Shown: in pieces, positions 32,901 to 41,887 of the stretch
Numbering within the stretch: the stretch's first letter is position 1
How the letters are laid out: every line of letters starts with the position of its first letter
DNA from: CAIWHR01 sp963717695
Lineage (GTDB): Bacteria > Pseudomonadota > Gammaproteobacteria > Burkholderiales > Casimicrobiaceae
Assembly: GCA_963717695.1 (NCBI GenBank)
Contig: CAVQWR010000001.1
Location: 496,001 to 560,000, forward strand
DNA length: 64,000 nt
Reading direction: 5' to 3'
Notes under the pieces: generated by a model
Database searches by the model: none
Seen by the model: the letters and a program-made list of their open reading frames with translations, nothing else
What the model was told of the DNA's origin: nothing
Program-made: the position numbers and the translations under genes

Positions 32901-34076
32901 ATGTACCTCGACCGACTCTTTCGCCTGATGGCCGACAAGCAGGCCTCGGACCTCTTCATCTCGTGCGGGGCCCCGATCAACATCAAGGTGAACGGCGTCG
33001 TCGCGCCGATCTCGACCCAGCCGATGGACGTCGAGACGGTGCGGCGGATCGCGTACGAGCTGATGTCGAAGGAGCAGGCGCGCGAGTTCGAGAACGAGAT
33101 GGAGATGAACCTCTCCTATCTCGACCGCGCGGTCGGCAACTTCCGGATCAACATCTTCCGCCAGCGCGGCACGATCTCGCTGGTCGTGCGCTTCGTGCGC
33201 AGCCACATCCCGTCGTTCGACGAGCTGAAGCTGCCGCCGGTGCTGCTCGACATCGTGATGGAGAAGCGCGGGCTCGTGATCATCGCCGGCGCCACCGGCT
33301 CCGGCAAGTCGACGACGCTGGCGGCAATGATCGACTACCGCAACTCCAACCGGCCGGGCCACATCCTCACGATCGAGGACCCGATCGAGTACCTGTTCGA
33401 GCACAAGCGGAGCATCGTCAACCAGCGCGAGCTCCACATCGACACGCAGAACTACCAGAAGGCGCTCGCCAACGCGCTCCGCGAGGCGCCCGACCTCATC
33501 ATGATCGGCGAGATCCGCGAGCGCGACACCATGCAGCAGGCGCTGATCCACACGCTGACGGGCCACCTGTGCCTGTCCACGCTGCACGCCAACAACAGCT
33601 ACCACGCGCTGTCGCGGATCATCAACATGTTCCCCTACGACGCGCGCTCGGGCGTGCTGTCCGACCTGTCGATCGGCCTCCGCGCAATCATCTCGCAGCG
33701 GCTCGTCCTCAACAAGGACGGCGAGCAGCAGCCGGCGACCGAGATCCTGCTCAACACGTCGCTGATTGCCGACCTCATCAAGAACGGCGAGATCACGCAG
33801 ATCAAGGAGGCGATGGAGCAGTCGCTCTATCCCGGATCGCAGACGTTCGAGCAGGCGCTGTCCCGGCTGTATCTCGACGGCCAGATCAGCTACGACGAGG
33901 CGATGGTCGCATCGGACTCCCCCACGAACCTCGCCTGGCTCATCAACCAGAACTCGCCGACGGCGCGGGTCGAAAACATGGCGAAGCGCGACGACGAATC
34001 GACGCCGCAAGGACGCCAGCACGGCGACTTCACCGGGATGACCATCGAGCCCAGCATGCTCGATCGCGCAAGCTGA
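32901..34076 (+). CDS. pilU: Type IV pilus accessory retraction ATPase PilU
   Basis: Hexameric secretion-type ATPase that assists PilT in pilus retraction at the inner membrane. Intact, 391 residues. N-terminal PAS-like domain (MYLDRLFRLMADKQASDLFI), Walker A GATGSGKST at 130-138, TIEDPIEYLFEHK (Asp box), Walker B-like LIMIGEIRERDT and the His box HTLTGHLCLSTLHANNS. The long C-terminal tail and IGEIRERDT are PilU-type rather than PilT-type. No pilT lies beside it, although the two are often adjacent. dapE follows 55 bases downstream. This is the first gene after 22 kb of sequence in which most genes are broken by frameshifts. Confidence 0.94.
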   Translation: MYLDRLFRLMADKQASDLFISCGAPINIKVNGVVAPISTQPMDVETVRRIAYELMSKEQAREFENEMEMNLSYLDRAVGNFRINIFRQRGTISLVVRFVRSHIPSFDELKLPPVLLDIVMEKRGLVIIAGATGSGKSTTLAAMIDYRNSNRPGHILTIEDPIEYLFEHKRSIVNQRELHIDTQNYQKALANALREAPDLIMIGEIRERDTMQQALIHTLTGHLCLSTLHANNSYHALSRIINMFPYDARSGVLSDLSIGLRAIISQRLVLNKDGEQQPATEILLNTSLIADLIKNGEITQIKEAMEQSLYPGSQTFEQALSRLYLDGQISYDEAMVASDSPTNLAWLINQNSPTARVENMAKRDDESTPQGRQHGDFTGMTIEPSMLDRAS

Positions 34077-34131
34077 TCGCAGCGCGTCCCGCGCCGCGGC
34101 GGGCGCCGCGCGATTTGCTACCATTGCGCGC

Positions 34132-35307
34132 ATGGCTTCCGCCGCACCCGTCGCACTCGCCGCCGACGTCGAACCCACGCTTGCGCTGACGCGCGCGCTC
34201 ATCGAGCGGCGCTCGCTGACGCCGGACGACGCCGGCATCCAAGCCATCATTCGCGAGCGGCTCGAGCCGCTCGGGTTCCACGCGAGCACTCTAACCGTCA
34301 ACGGCGTCACCAACCTCTGGACGCGGCGCGGCGACGCCCATCCGCTGGTGTGCTTCGCCGGCCACACCGACGTCGTGCCGACCGGTCCGCGCGAACGCTG
34401 GAATTCCGACCCGTTCGTGCCGACCGAGCGCGACGGCTTCCTCTACGGCCGTGGCGCCGCCGACATGAAGGCCTCCCTTGCCGCCTTCGTCGTCGCGATC
34501 GAGGCGTTCGTCGCGGCGCACCCCGATGCGCCGGGGTCGATCGCGGTGCTCCTCACCTCCGACGAGGAAGGTCCGTCGATCGACGGCACGGCGCGCGTCG
34601 TCGAAAAGCTCAACGCCGCCGGCGAGCGCATCGACTACTGCATCGTCGGCGAGCCGACGTCGACCGAAAGATTGGGCGATATGATCAAGAACGGCCGGCG
34701 CGGCACGCTGTCGGGAACTCTCACGGTCAAGGGCGTCCAGGGTCACATCGCCTACCCGCACCTCGCCGACAATCCGATCCACCGCGCGGCGCCCGCGCTC
34801 GCCGAGCTCGCGGCGACCCGGTGGGACGACGGCAACGCCTATTTTCCGCCGACGACGTGGCAGTGCTCGAACATCCACGCCGGCACCGGCGCGACCAACG
34901 TGATTCCCGGCCAGCTCGAAGTCATGTTCAACTTCCGCCATTCGACCGAAAGCACGCAGGCGTCGCTCAAGGAGCGCTTCCGCGCGATCCTCGACCGACA
35001 CGGCGTCGACTACACGCTCGACTGGACCGGATCGGGCAAGCCCTATCTCACCCCGCGCGGAGCGCTGGTCGACGTCGTCAGCGCCGCGGTGCGCGATGCG
35101 ACGGGCCTGGTGCCGGAGCTCTCCTGCACCGGCGGCACGTCCGACGGCAGGTTCATCGCCGACATCTGCGCCGAGATCGTCGAGCTGGGTCCGGTGAGCG
35201 CGTCGATCCACAAGGTCGACGAGCGCGTGCGCATCGCCGATCTCGCGCCGCTCTCTTCCATCTATCGCGCTGTGCTCGAACGCCTGCTGCTGCCGGGCGC
35301 GCGATGA
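34132..35307 (+). CDS. dapE: Succinyl-diaminopimelate desuccinylase
   Basis: M20-family zinc hydrolase that releases LL-diaminopimelate. Intact, 391 residues. Metal and catalytic motifs: CFAGHTDVVPTGPRERW (His and Asp), GRGAADMKASLA (bridging Asp), TSDEEGPSIDGT (catalytic Glu pair), the C-terminal ligand region SCTGGTSDGRF and ASIHKVDERV (His). Dimerisation domain in the middle (NGRRGTLSGTLTVKGVQGH). The stop overlaps prmB by four bases (ATGA). With dapC and dapD nearby, it completes most of the succinylase branch in this window. Confidence 0.97.
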   Translation: MASAAPVALAADVEPTLALTRALIERRSLTPDDAGIQAIIRERLEPLGFHASTLTVNGVTNLWTRRGDAHPLVCFAGHTDVVPTGPRERWNSDPFVPTERDGFLYGRGAADMKASLAAFVVAIEAFVAAHPDAPGSIAVLLTSDEEGPSIDGTARVVEKLNAAGERIDYCIVGEPTSTERLGDMIKNGRRGTLSGTLTVKGVQGHIAYPHLADNPIHRAAPALAELAATRWDDGNAYFPPTTWQCSNIHAGTGATNVIPGQLEVMFNFRHSTESTQASLKERFRAILDRHGVDYTLDWTGSGKPYLTPRGALVDVVSAAVRDATGLVPELSCTGGTSDGRFIADICAEIVELGPVSASIHKVDERVRIADLAPLSSIYRAVLERLLLPGAR

Positions 35308-36203
35308 GCACCGAAGTCCACGACCTCGCGACGCTGCGCGACTGGCTGCGCTACGCCGTGTCGCGCTTCGGCGAGGCAGGACTCACCTTCGGCCATGGCA
35401 GTGCAAACGCCTACGACGAGGCGGCGTACCTCCTGCTGCACGAGCTTCACCTTCCGCTCGATCGCCTCGAGCCGTTCCTCGACGCGACCCTGACGCAGGG
35501 CGAGCGCGCCCGCCTCATGGAGCTCCTCGTCCGGCGCATCGACCAGCGCGTGCCGGCGGCCTATCTCACGCATGAGGCGTGGCTTGGCGATTTCCGCTTC
35601 TATGTCGACGAGCGCGTGCTGATCCCCCGCTCGTTCATCGCCGAGCTGCTGCCCGACGGCCTCGCCCCCTGGGTGGGCAATGGCGAGGCCGTCACGGCCG
35701 CGCTCGACATGTGCACGGGCTCGGGCTGCCTCGCGATCCTGCTCGCGCACGCCTACCCCGACGCCGACATCGACGCCGTCGATATTTCCGCGGACGCGCT
35801 CACCGTGGCGCAGCGCAACGTCGCCGACTACGGGCTTGCCGATCGCATCAACCTCATTCGCTCCGATCTGTTCGCGAATCTATCGGAAAAGACCTACGAC
35901 CTCATCATCAGCAATCCGCCGTATGTGACGTCCGTTGCGATGAGCGAGCTCCCGCCGGAATACAGGCACGAGCCCGCGCTGGCGCTCGCCGGAGGCGACG
36001 ACGGCCTCGATGCCGTGCGCACGCTGCTGCGCGAGGCACCGCGGTTTCTCAATCCCGACGGGACGCTCGTGGTCGAGGTCGGACACGGACGCGCCGCGGT
36101 CGAGCTCGCCTGGCCGCGGCTGCCGTTCGTGTGGATCGCGACGGCAACCGCGCCCGACAGCGTGTTCCTGCTGAAGCGCTCCGAGCTCGTCGGCGGCCGC
36201 TGA
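35304..36203 (+). CDS. prmB: Ribosomal protein L3 N5-glutamine methyltransferase
   Basis: SAM-dependent methyltransferase that modifies a Gln of ribosomal protein L3. Intact, 299 residues. The N-terminal helical domain holds DEAAYLLLHELHLPLDRLEPF and VPAAYLTHEAWLGDFRFYVD, where PrmC has a different substrate-recognition segment. The SAM motif is ALDMCTGSGCLAILLA and the catalytic motif IISNPPYVT. It starts at ATG 35304 overlapping dapE. It converges on a channel gene 17 bases away. Confidence 0.95.
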   Translation: MSTEVHDLATLRDWLRYAVSRFGEAGLTFGHGSANAYDEAAYLLLHELHLPLDRLEPFLDATLTQGERARLMELLVRRIDQRVPAAYLTHEAWLGDFRFYVDERVLIPRSFIAELLPDGLAPWVGNGEAVTAALDMCTGSGCLAILLAHAYPDADIDAVDISADALTVAQRNVADYGLADRINLIRSDLFANLSEKTYDLIISNPPYVTSVAMSELPPEYRHEPALALAGGDDGLDAVRTLLREAPRFLNPDGTLVVEVGHGRAAVELAWPRLPFVWIATATAPDSVFLLKRSELVGGR

Positions 36204-36220
36204 AGCGCGGCTCGCCCGCG

Positions 36221-37735
36221 CTACGACTCGATTGCGAAGAACTTCTTGATCCGCCGGACGAGATCGGCCGAGCGGGTCAGCGCGCTGCGCGAGCGGAGGT
36301 CGGCGCCCAGTCCCTGCAGCGTCGCGTCGTTGGCCATCTGCCGGGCGGCCACGACACGCGAGAGCGGCTCGACGAGTTCGGGACGTGCCTTGAGGATCGC
36401 GTCGAACCCTGCCTTGTCGAGGCGATGGCAGAGCACCTCGTTCTCGGCGATCACCGTCGCGCCGCGCGCCTGGCCGGTGAGGAGGCCCATCTCGCCGAAG
36501 ACGTTGGGCGCCTCGAGTGTCGCCAGGCGGTCGCGTGCGCCGGTCCCGCCCGCGCTGTCGTCGAAGACGGCCACGCGCCCGCGTGCCAGGATGAACATGG
36601 AATCCGCCGGCTCGCCCTGCCGCGCGATCACGTCGTCGGTCACATACGGGCAGTCCGACACCTCCTCCGTCAGCGCGCGCCGCTCGTCGTCGGTCAGCGC
36701 AGCGAAGAGCTCGAGCTTCGCGAGCGTCGCGGCACGTGCGGCTAGCGCGCGCTCGTGCAACTCGCCCGACCCCTGCGGGCGGCCACGGATCAGCACCCGC
36801 TGCGGCAGCGGGATTTCCATGCCATGGCGGGCGAGCGTCGCGGCGACGTGCAGACGGATCTGCGAGTCGGTCGGGATGTCAGTCCCGAGCGTCGACAGCC
36901 CGTATCGAACGATGAAATGAATGGCGCTGTCGCCGAAGCCCGTGCAGAGCACGACAATCGGCGGGTTCGCCGCGACGTTGCGGATCTCGGCGCGGGCGAG
37001 CGCCTCCTCGACGACAGCGATGACCCGCGCCGGCGGGACGTCATAGGACACCGAGAACTCGACGTCGCGCCGGAACGGAACGCGGTCGTCGCCGCGGCGC
37101 CCGAGCACGGTCACTCGGTTCTTGGTGAGCTGCCCGTTCGGAATGATCACCGTTTCGTTGGTGACGGTGGCGAGCGACAGGTAGCGCCAGCGGATGCCGA
37201 CGACCTGCCCGGTCACGCCGTCGAGGCGAATCCAGTCGCCGATCCGGCACGTGTTGTCGAGTTGCAGCGCAATGCCGCCCCAAAGATTCTCGAGCGGCTC
37301 GCGCAGCGACAGCGCGATGCCGCCGGAGACGATCGCCGACGTGGTGATGATGCCCGCGAGATTGACGCCGACCGCGTTCATCCGGTAGAGGGCGAAGACG
37401 ATCAGCACGACGACGAACAGCGCATCGGCAAGGATGCGCGGCACGTTCAGCCGCTTGAGCACACCCTCGAACAGGAACACGAGGGCGATGCGGATGAATC
37501 CGATCGCGATCAGCAGCAGCATCGCCTCGCGGACCGCGTTCGCGATGGTGCCGGTGACCAGCTCCGTTTCGACACGCTGCAGGACGACGAGGCCGAGCAG
37601 GCCGACGATCATCGTGCCCGCCATCGCCGCCATTCCGTGCGCGAGATCACGCCGCAGCCAGATGACGATCAGCGCAAACAGGAGGCCGGCGGCGACCGTC
37701 ACCGAGGCGTGGTAGACGAGTTCTGGCGTGAGCAT
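36221..37735 (-). CDS. MscS-type mechanosensitive channel with cyclic-nucleotide-binding domain
   Basis: Inner-membrane channel of 504 residues, intact. About four helices cover the first 150 residues, then the MscS core with its pore-lining and beta domains (TTSAIVSGGIALSLREPLEN, RIGDWIRLDGVTGQVVGIRW, IIPNGQLTKNRV). A C-terminal cAMP-type domain follows from about residue 345 (SCPYVTDDVIARQGEP-like start, FILARGRVAVFDD, NVFGEMGLLTGQARGATVIA). MscS-CNMP fusions are a known group often described as cyclic-nucleotide-gated. ATG 37735 is chosen because the longer frame reads into the divergent neighbour's start. Confidence 0.92.
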   Translation of the reverse strand: MLTPELVYHASVTVAAGLLFALIVIWLRRDLAHGMAAMAGTMIVGLLGLVVLQRVETELVTGTIANAVREAMLLLIAIGFIRIALVFLFEGVLKRLNVPRILADALFVVVLIVFALYRMNAVGVNLAGIITTSAIVSGGIALSLREPLENLWGGIALQLDNTCRIGDWIRLDGVTGQVVGIRWRYLSLATVTNETVIIPNGQLTKNRVTVLGRRGDDRVPFRRDVEFSVSYDVPPARVIAVVEEALARAEIRNVAANPPIVVLCTGFGDSAIHFIVRYGLSTLGTDIPTDSQIRLHVAATLARHGMEIPLPQRVLIRGRPQGSGELHERALAARAATLAKLELFAALTDDERRALTEEVSDCPYVTDDVIARQGEPADSMFILARGRVAVFDDSAGGTGARDRLATLEAPNVFGEMGLLTGQARGATVIAENEVLCHRLDKAGFDAILKARPELVEPLSRVVAARQMANDATLQGLGADLRSRSALTRSADLVRRIKKFFAIES

Positions 37736-37829
37736 GGAGGGAGACGACGCCTGATGCGGGTGGCGACGATTATATAGATAGAATGACGGCTCGCCGGCAC
37801 CGCCCGGCTCCCGCTCCCCGATCATACCC

Positions 37830-39509
37830 ATGAATTCCATGCGCACCGGCGGCGAGATCCTCGTGGCCAATCTCGTCGCCCAAGGCACGGCGCACGCGTT
37901 CTGCGTTCCCGGCGAGAGCTTTCTCGCAGTGCTCGACGCGCTCTCCGACGTAAGCGATGAACTCGAGCTCGTCGTATGCCGCCAGGAAGGCGGCGCGGCA
38001 TTCATGGCGGAGGCCTGCGGCAAGCTGACCGGCCGTCCCGGCATCGCGTTCGTGACGCGCGGTCCCGGCGCCTCCAATGCGGCGATCGGAGTGCACACGG
38101 CGGCGCAGGACTCGTCGCCGATGATCCTATTCGTCGGACAGGTCGGCGGCGACTACGCCGATCGCGAGGCCTTCCAGGAGATCGATTACCGGCGCATGTA
38201 CGGAAGCATCGCCAAGTGGGTTGCGCAGATCGACCGGGCCGAACGCATTCCCGAATACGTGGCCCGCGCATTTCGCACCGCAATGAGCGGCCGGCCCGGC
38301 CCGGTCGTGTTGGCGCTGCCCGAGGACATGCTGACCGCGCGGGCGAAGACGCAGGACGCGCCGCGCGTTCACATGCGCGATGCGGTGCCCGCCGGCGAGG
38401 ACGTCGCCGCTGCGCACGCCATGCTCGCCGGCGCCCGGCGTCCGCTCGTCCTCGTCGGCGGACCGCGCTGGAGCGGCGCCGCCTGCACCGAGCTCGCCGC
38501 GTTCGCGCATCGCAACGCGCTGCCCGTCGCGTGCGCCTTCCGCAGCCAGGATCTCTTCGACAATCGCGACCCGCTCTACGCCGGCGATGTCGGCATCGGC
38601 ATCAATCCCAAGCTCGCCGCGCGGGTGCGCGACGCCGACGTCCTCCTGGTCGTCGGCGAGCGCCTGGGCGAGATGGTGACGGGCGGCTACACGCTGCTGA
38701 CCCCGCCCGTCGCCGCACAGGCGCTGATCCATGTATATCCGGGCGCCGACGAGATCGGACGCGTCTATCAGCCGGCGCTCGGGATCGTCGCAGGGCCGCA
38801 TCCATTTCTTGCCGCGATGAATGCGCTGCCGCCCCTCGACGCCGGCGCGCGCGCCGACGCGACGGCGAGCGCACATTCCGAATACGACGCGTGGCGTGCC
38901 CCGCGCGCAGTGCCGGGTGGCCTCGATCTCTGGCAGATCGTCGCCTGGCTGGACGCGCACCTTCCGGAGGATGCGATCGTCACCAACGGCGCCGGCAACT
39001 ACACCGCGTGGCTGCACCGCATCTATCGCTATCGCCGCTTTCGCACCCAGCTCGCGCCTTATTCCGGCGCGATGGGCTACGGCGTGCCGGCCGCGATCGC
39101 CGCCAAGGCATTGCATCCCGACCGCATGGTCGTCTCGTGGAACGGCGACGGGTGCTTCCTGATGAATGGACAGGAGCTCGCCACGGCCGTCCAGTACGGC
39201 CTTGGCGTGATCTTCGTCGTCGTCGACAACGGGATGTACGGAACCATCCGGATGCACCAGGAGCGGCGCTATCCCGGTCGTATCTATGGCACGAAGCTCG
39301 TCAATCCGGATTTCGCGGCACTGGCCCGCGCCTACGGCGCGCACGGCGAGACGGTGACCCGCACCGAGGAATTCGCGCCGGCGTTCGAGCGTGCACGCGA
39401 CGCGGGACGCCCTGCGCTGCTGCATCTCCGGCTCGACCCGCAGGCGCTCTCGCCCAGCGCATCGCTCGATGCGATGCGCGCCCAGGGCGAGGCCGCGCAA
39501 GGGCACTGA
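37830..39509 (+). CDS. Thiamine-diphosphate enzyme, acetolactate-synthase-like
   Basis: Intact, 559 residues. Three-domain TPP fold: the pyrimidine-binding domain has catalytic Glu53 in CRQEGGAAFMAEA, the middle domain AAHAMLAGARRPLVLVGGP, and the pyrophosphate-binding domain the Mg motif NGDGCFLMNGQELATA (from about residue 437) ending in VVDNGMYGTIR. The family includes acetolactate synthase large subunits and several decarboxylases and lyases. No ilvN-like small subunit or other biosynthetic gene lies beside it, so an anabolic acetolactate synthase is less likely. The substrate is not predicted. The upstream 94-base gap has an AT-rich TATATAGATAGAAT stretch at 37773-37786 that may be its -10 region. 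Confidence 0.85.
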   Translation: MNSMRTGGEILVANLVAQGTAHAFCVPGESFLAVLDALSDVSDELELVVCRQEGGAAFMAEACGKLTGRPGIAFVTRGPGASNAAIGVHTAAQDSSPMILFVGQVGGDYADREAFQEIDYRRMYGSIAKWVAQIDRAERIPEYVARAFRTAMSGRPGPVVLALPEDMLTARAKTQDAPRVHMRDAVPAGEDVAAAHAMLAGARRPLVLVGGPRWSGAACTELAAFAHRNALPVACAFRSQDLFDNRDPLYAGDVGIGINPKLAARVRDADVLLVVGERLGEMVTGGYTLLTPPVAAQALIHVYPGADEIGRVYQPALGIVAGPHPFLAAMNALPPLDAGARADATASAHSEYDAWRAPRAVPGGLDLWQIVAWLDAHLPEDAIVTNGAGNYTAWLHRIYRYRRFRTQLAPYSGAMGYGVPAAIAAKALHPDRMVVSWNGDGCFLMNGQELATAVQYGLGVIFVVVDNGMYGTIRMHQERRYPGRIYGTKLVNPDFAALARAYGAHGETVTRTEEFAPAFERARDAGRPALLHLRLDPQALSPSASLDAMRAQGEAAQGH

Positions 39510-39540
39510 CCCGCAGCCTCGGCACGCGAACGACGGGCGA

Positions 39541-39586
39541 CAAAAAGCCACGCGCGGCTGCAGCAGACGCTGCAGCGACGCGTGGC
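39541..39586 (-). terminator. Terminator of the 39616-40212 gene
   Basis: Read on the minus strand, AGCCACGCG pairs with CGCGTGGCT around an inner GCTGCAG/CTGCAGC hairpin and is followed by TTTTTG. It lies 30 bases after the minus-strand stop at 39616. Because the stem also follows the plus-strand TPP gene, it may weakly serve both directions, but the T run is only on the minus side. Confidence 0.75.
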
Positions 39587-39615
39587 TCCGCGATGCGCGG
39601 ATCCGCTGCGCGGGA

Positions 39616-40212
39616 TTACTTCTTCGCGGCCGGGGTCACGACTTCCATCACGACGGCTTCGGTGTAGGTGACCGAGACCTTGTCGTTCGGCTTGATGCTC
39701 GCGAACACGGCCGGGTCCTTCACCTTCACCTCGACGAAGCGTCCGCCGGGGCCTTCGAGCAGGACCTCCTGCTTCTTCGCGTCGACGCTCTGCACGTTCG
39801 CGACAATCGTCGTCTGCGTCGCCATCCCGCCCTTCGGCATCGAGCCGGCGGGTGCCCCGACCGGGCCCGTCGACGTCGTCGTCATGCTTCGGCCCTCGAC
39901 GTTCTTCTCGAGCTTCACCGACACGGCTTCGGCGTACTTGACGATGAGGTCGTCGCCGGCCTTGACCTGGGCAAGGTTCTTGACCTCAGGCCCGACCTTT
40001 AGCGTTACGACCTTGCCCATCGGGCCCTTCAGCGTGACGGTGCGGTTCGCCTGGTCCACCGCTTCGATCTTGACGGTGACCGTCGTGATGTCGGCGACAC
40101 CCTTGGCATCCATCACCTTCGGCGCGGCTGCGGGGGCCGCTTGCTGCGCGGCGAGCGGGAATGCGACGGCGGCTGCCGCCATGGCGACGGCAATGCTGGA
40201 CAGCTTGTTCAT
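39616..40212 (-). CDS. Exported hypothetical protein with duplicated beta-rich segment
   Basis: Intact, 198 residues. A signal peptide (MNKLSSIAVAMAAAAVAFPLAAQQ, cleavage after about residue 22) precedes an Ala/Pro-rich stretch and two related halves. In the first, VKIEAVDQANRTVTLKGPMG is followed by KAGDDLIVKYAEAVSVKLEK. In the second, VANVQSVDAKKQEVLLEGPG is followed by KPNDKVSVTYTEAVVMEV. Each half looks like a small beta barrel. A periplasmic location is likely. I do not recognise a named family. It has its own terminator and appears to be a single-gene unit. Confidence 0.85.
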   Translation of the reverse strand: MNKLSSIAVAMAAAAVAFPLAAQQAAPAAAPKVMDAKGVADITTVTVKIEAVDQANRTVTLKGPMGKVVTLKVGPEVKNLAQVKAGDDLIVKYAEAVSVKLEKNVEGRSMTTTSTGPVGAPAGSMPKGGMATQTTIVANVQSVDAKKQEVLLEGPGGRFVEVKVKDPAVFASIKPNDKVSVTYTEAVVMEVVTPAAKK

Positions 40213-40372
40213 TGAAACTCCTGAAAGCGGGTTTGGAAACGGGGGGACGCAAGCCAGATGCGCCGGCTCTTCTCTGGAGGGGTCGGCGATGCGCGGGCAT
40301 TATTCTACCCGAACACCGCGCCTCCCGCCATTCGCCCCGGCGCCAGGGATGCCGCGCCCGGGGCGCCGGACC

Positions 40373-41284
40373 TCAGCGCCCGCGCTCGTTCTGCAGGAGC
40401 CTTCGCGCCCGCGCGAGCTCGGCGCGCTTTTTCGCGTCGATTTGCGGATATGCGAGGTCGAGGCGCTCCATGGCGTCGACGATCGCGGCGGCGACGACGA
40501 GCCGCGTGAACCACTTGTTGTCGGCGGGGACCACGTACCAGGGCGCCGCTTCGGTGGCCGTCGCGCGGATCGCCTGCTCGTAGGCCTTCATGTAGCGGTC
40601 CCAGTACGCGCGCTCCGTGACGTCCGAAGCCTGGAACTTCCAGTTCTTCTCGGGCAGGTCCAGCCGCTCCATGAACCGGCGCTTCTGCTCCTTGTGCGAC
40701 ACGTGAAGGAAGAACTTGACGACCCGCGTGCCGTTGCGGCCGAGGTAGTCCTCGAAGCCCGCGATGTCGGCGAGGCGCTGGTCCCAGATCTTCCCCCCGA
40801 CGCACTGCGCCGGCAGGTGCTGGCGCGCGAGGATCTCCTCGTGCACGCGCACCACGAGCACCTCCTCGTAATACGATCGGTTGAAGATCCCGATGCGTCC
40901 GCGCTCGGGGAAACTGCGCGCGTACCGCCACATGTAATCGTGGTCGAGCTCCTCGGCGGACGGGACCTTGAACGAGAAGACCTGGCATCCCTGGGGATTC
41001 ACGCCCGACATCACGTGCTTGATCGTGCCGTCCTTGCCGGCCGCATCCATCGCCTGGAACACGAGAAGCAGCGCCCACGAATCCTGCGCGTAGAGTTTGT
41101 CCTGCAGCTCCGCCAGCCACTCGACGCCGCGCGCCAGCAGCTCTTTCGCCTGCGGCTTCTGATCTGACATGAGGCCGTGCGTGTCGCCCGGGTCGACGTC
41201 CTTCAGCCGGAAGCTCTTGCCGCGCGTGACGCGGTAAGGCTCGATGAACGAATCGATGGCCTTGAGGATCTTTTTCCGGGGCAT
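40373..41284 (-). CDS. ppk2: Polyphosphate kinase 2 family enzyme
   Basis: Transfers phosphate between polyphosphate and nucleotides. 303 residues from ATG 41284 (MPRKKILKAIDSF); the longer upstream reading is rejected as low-complexity. Walker A DAAGKDG at 80-86, the lid KVPSAEELDHDYMWR, IFNRSYYEEVLVVRVH, and the Arg-rich segment HKEQKRRFMERLDLPEKNWKF are present. The DPGDT start and overall layout resemble class III PPK2, which can phosphorylate both AMP and ADP, but the class is an inference. A GC-rich hairpin without a T run lies just after the stop (about 40340-40367). Confidence 0.92.
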   Translation of the reverse strand: MPRKKILKAIDSFIEPYRVTRGKSFRLKDVDPGDTHGLMSDQKPQAKELLARGVEWLAELQDKLYAQDSWALLLVFQAMDAAGKDGTIKHVMSGVNPQGCQVFSFKVPSAEELDHDYMWRYARSFPERGRIGIFNRSYYEEVLVVRVHEEILARQHLPAQCVGGKIWDQRLADIAGFEDYLGRNGTRVVKFFLHVSHKEQKRRFMERLDLPEKNWKFQASDVTERAYWDRYMKAYEQAIRATATEAAPWYVVPADNKWFTRLVVAAAIVDAMERLDLAYPQIDAKKRAELARARRLLQNERGR

Positions 41285-41416
41285 GGCATCCCTCTTTCGG
41301 ACGGGTCGCATGCGCTGCGGTGCACGCGATCGAGCGAGGATTCTCGCACGAATCCCTGGCGCTTCATGCGGCACGTCGCGAATGGCGCTGGCACCGCACG
41401 GCCGCCGTTGCGGGAC

Positions 41417-41881
41417 TCAGTCCGTCGCGATCGGCCACTCCGCGAAAAGTCGGGCGACGTCCGCGGCCGCGCCCGCGCCGCGGATCGCGGCGCGAAACGA
41501 CGGATCGTTCAGCAGCGTCGCGGCATTGGCGAGGAGCTTGAGATGCGCTTCCGCCGCCTCGGCAGGCACGACCAGCACGAGGAAGCATGACACCGGCTTT
41601 CCGTCGAAGGCGCCGAAGTCGAGCGGCGAGCGGGTGCGGACAAACGCTGCGGCCGGTCGCTCGAGGGCTGCCATGCGCGCGTGCGGCAGCGCAACGCCGT
41701 GCCCCAGCGCCGTGCATCCCAGGCGCTCGCGCGCCGCGAGCGCGGCCCGCACGTCCGCCGCCGGCAGCCCGTGGTTGCCCGCGATGATGTTCGCAGCCAC
41801 CGACAGCACGGTATCGGGCACGATCGCGTCGATGTCGAGCGCGACATCGGCCGGAGTGAGGAGCTCGCCCAGGGTATCCAC
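41417..41881 (-). CDS. PTS IIA-Ntr/fructose-type domain protein
   Basis: Stand-alone EIIA domain of 154 residues. The phospho-acceptor His67 lies in ALGHGVALPHARM, the family hallmark, followed by KPVSCFLVLVVP. It starts 7 bases after the stop of the ABC ATPase gene and is on the same strand, so it is very likely co-transcribed with the ABC ATPase and permease. In PTS-Ntr systems such domains regulate transporters by protein contact; here it may control the ABC system next to it. It is not the usual ptsN, since no rpoN or hpf-like gene is near. Confidence 0.88.
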   Translation of the reverse strand: MDTLGELLTPADVALDIDAIVPDTVLSVAANIIAGNHGLPAADVRAALAARERLGCTALGHGVALPHARMAALERPAAAFVRTRSPLDFGAFDGKPVSCFLVLVVPAEAAEAHLKLLANAATLLNDPSFRAAIRGAGAAADVARLFAEWPIATD

Positions 41882-41887
41882 GCGCCG

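Noticed and set aside
34350..35303. N-terminal extension of prmB into dapE
   Set aside because: The extension is an out-of-frame reading of dapE; prmB begins at ATG 35304 with a four-base overlap.
40331..40367. Terminator after ppk2
   Set aside because: The CGCCCCGG/CCGGGGCG hairpin lacks any T run on the minus strand; kept only as a remark.
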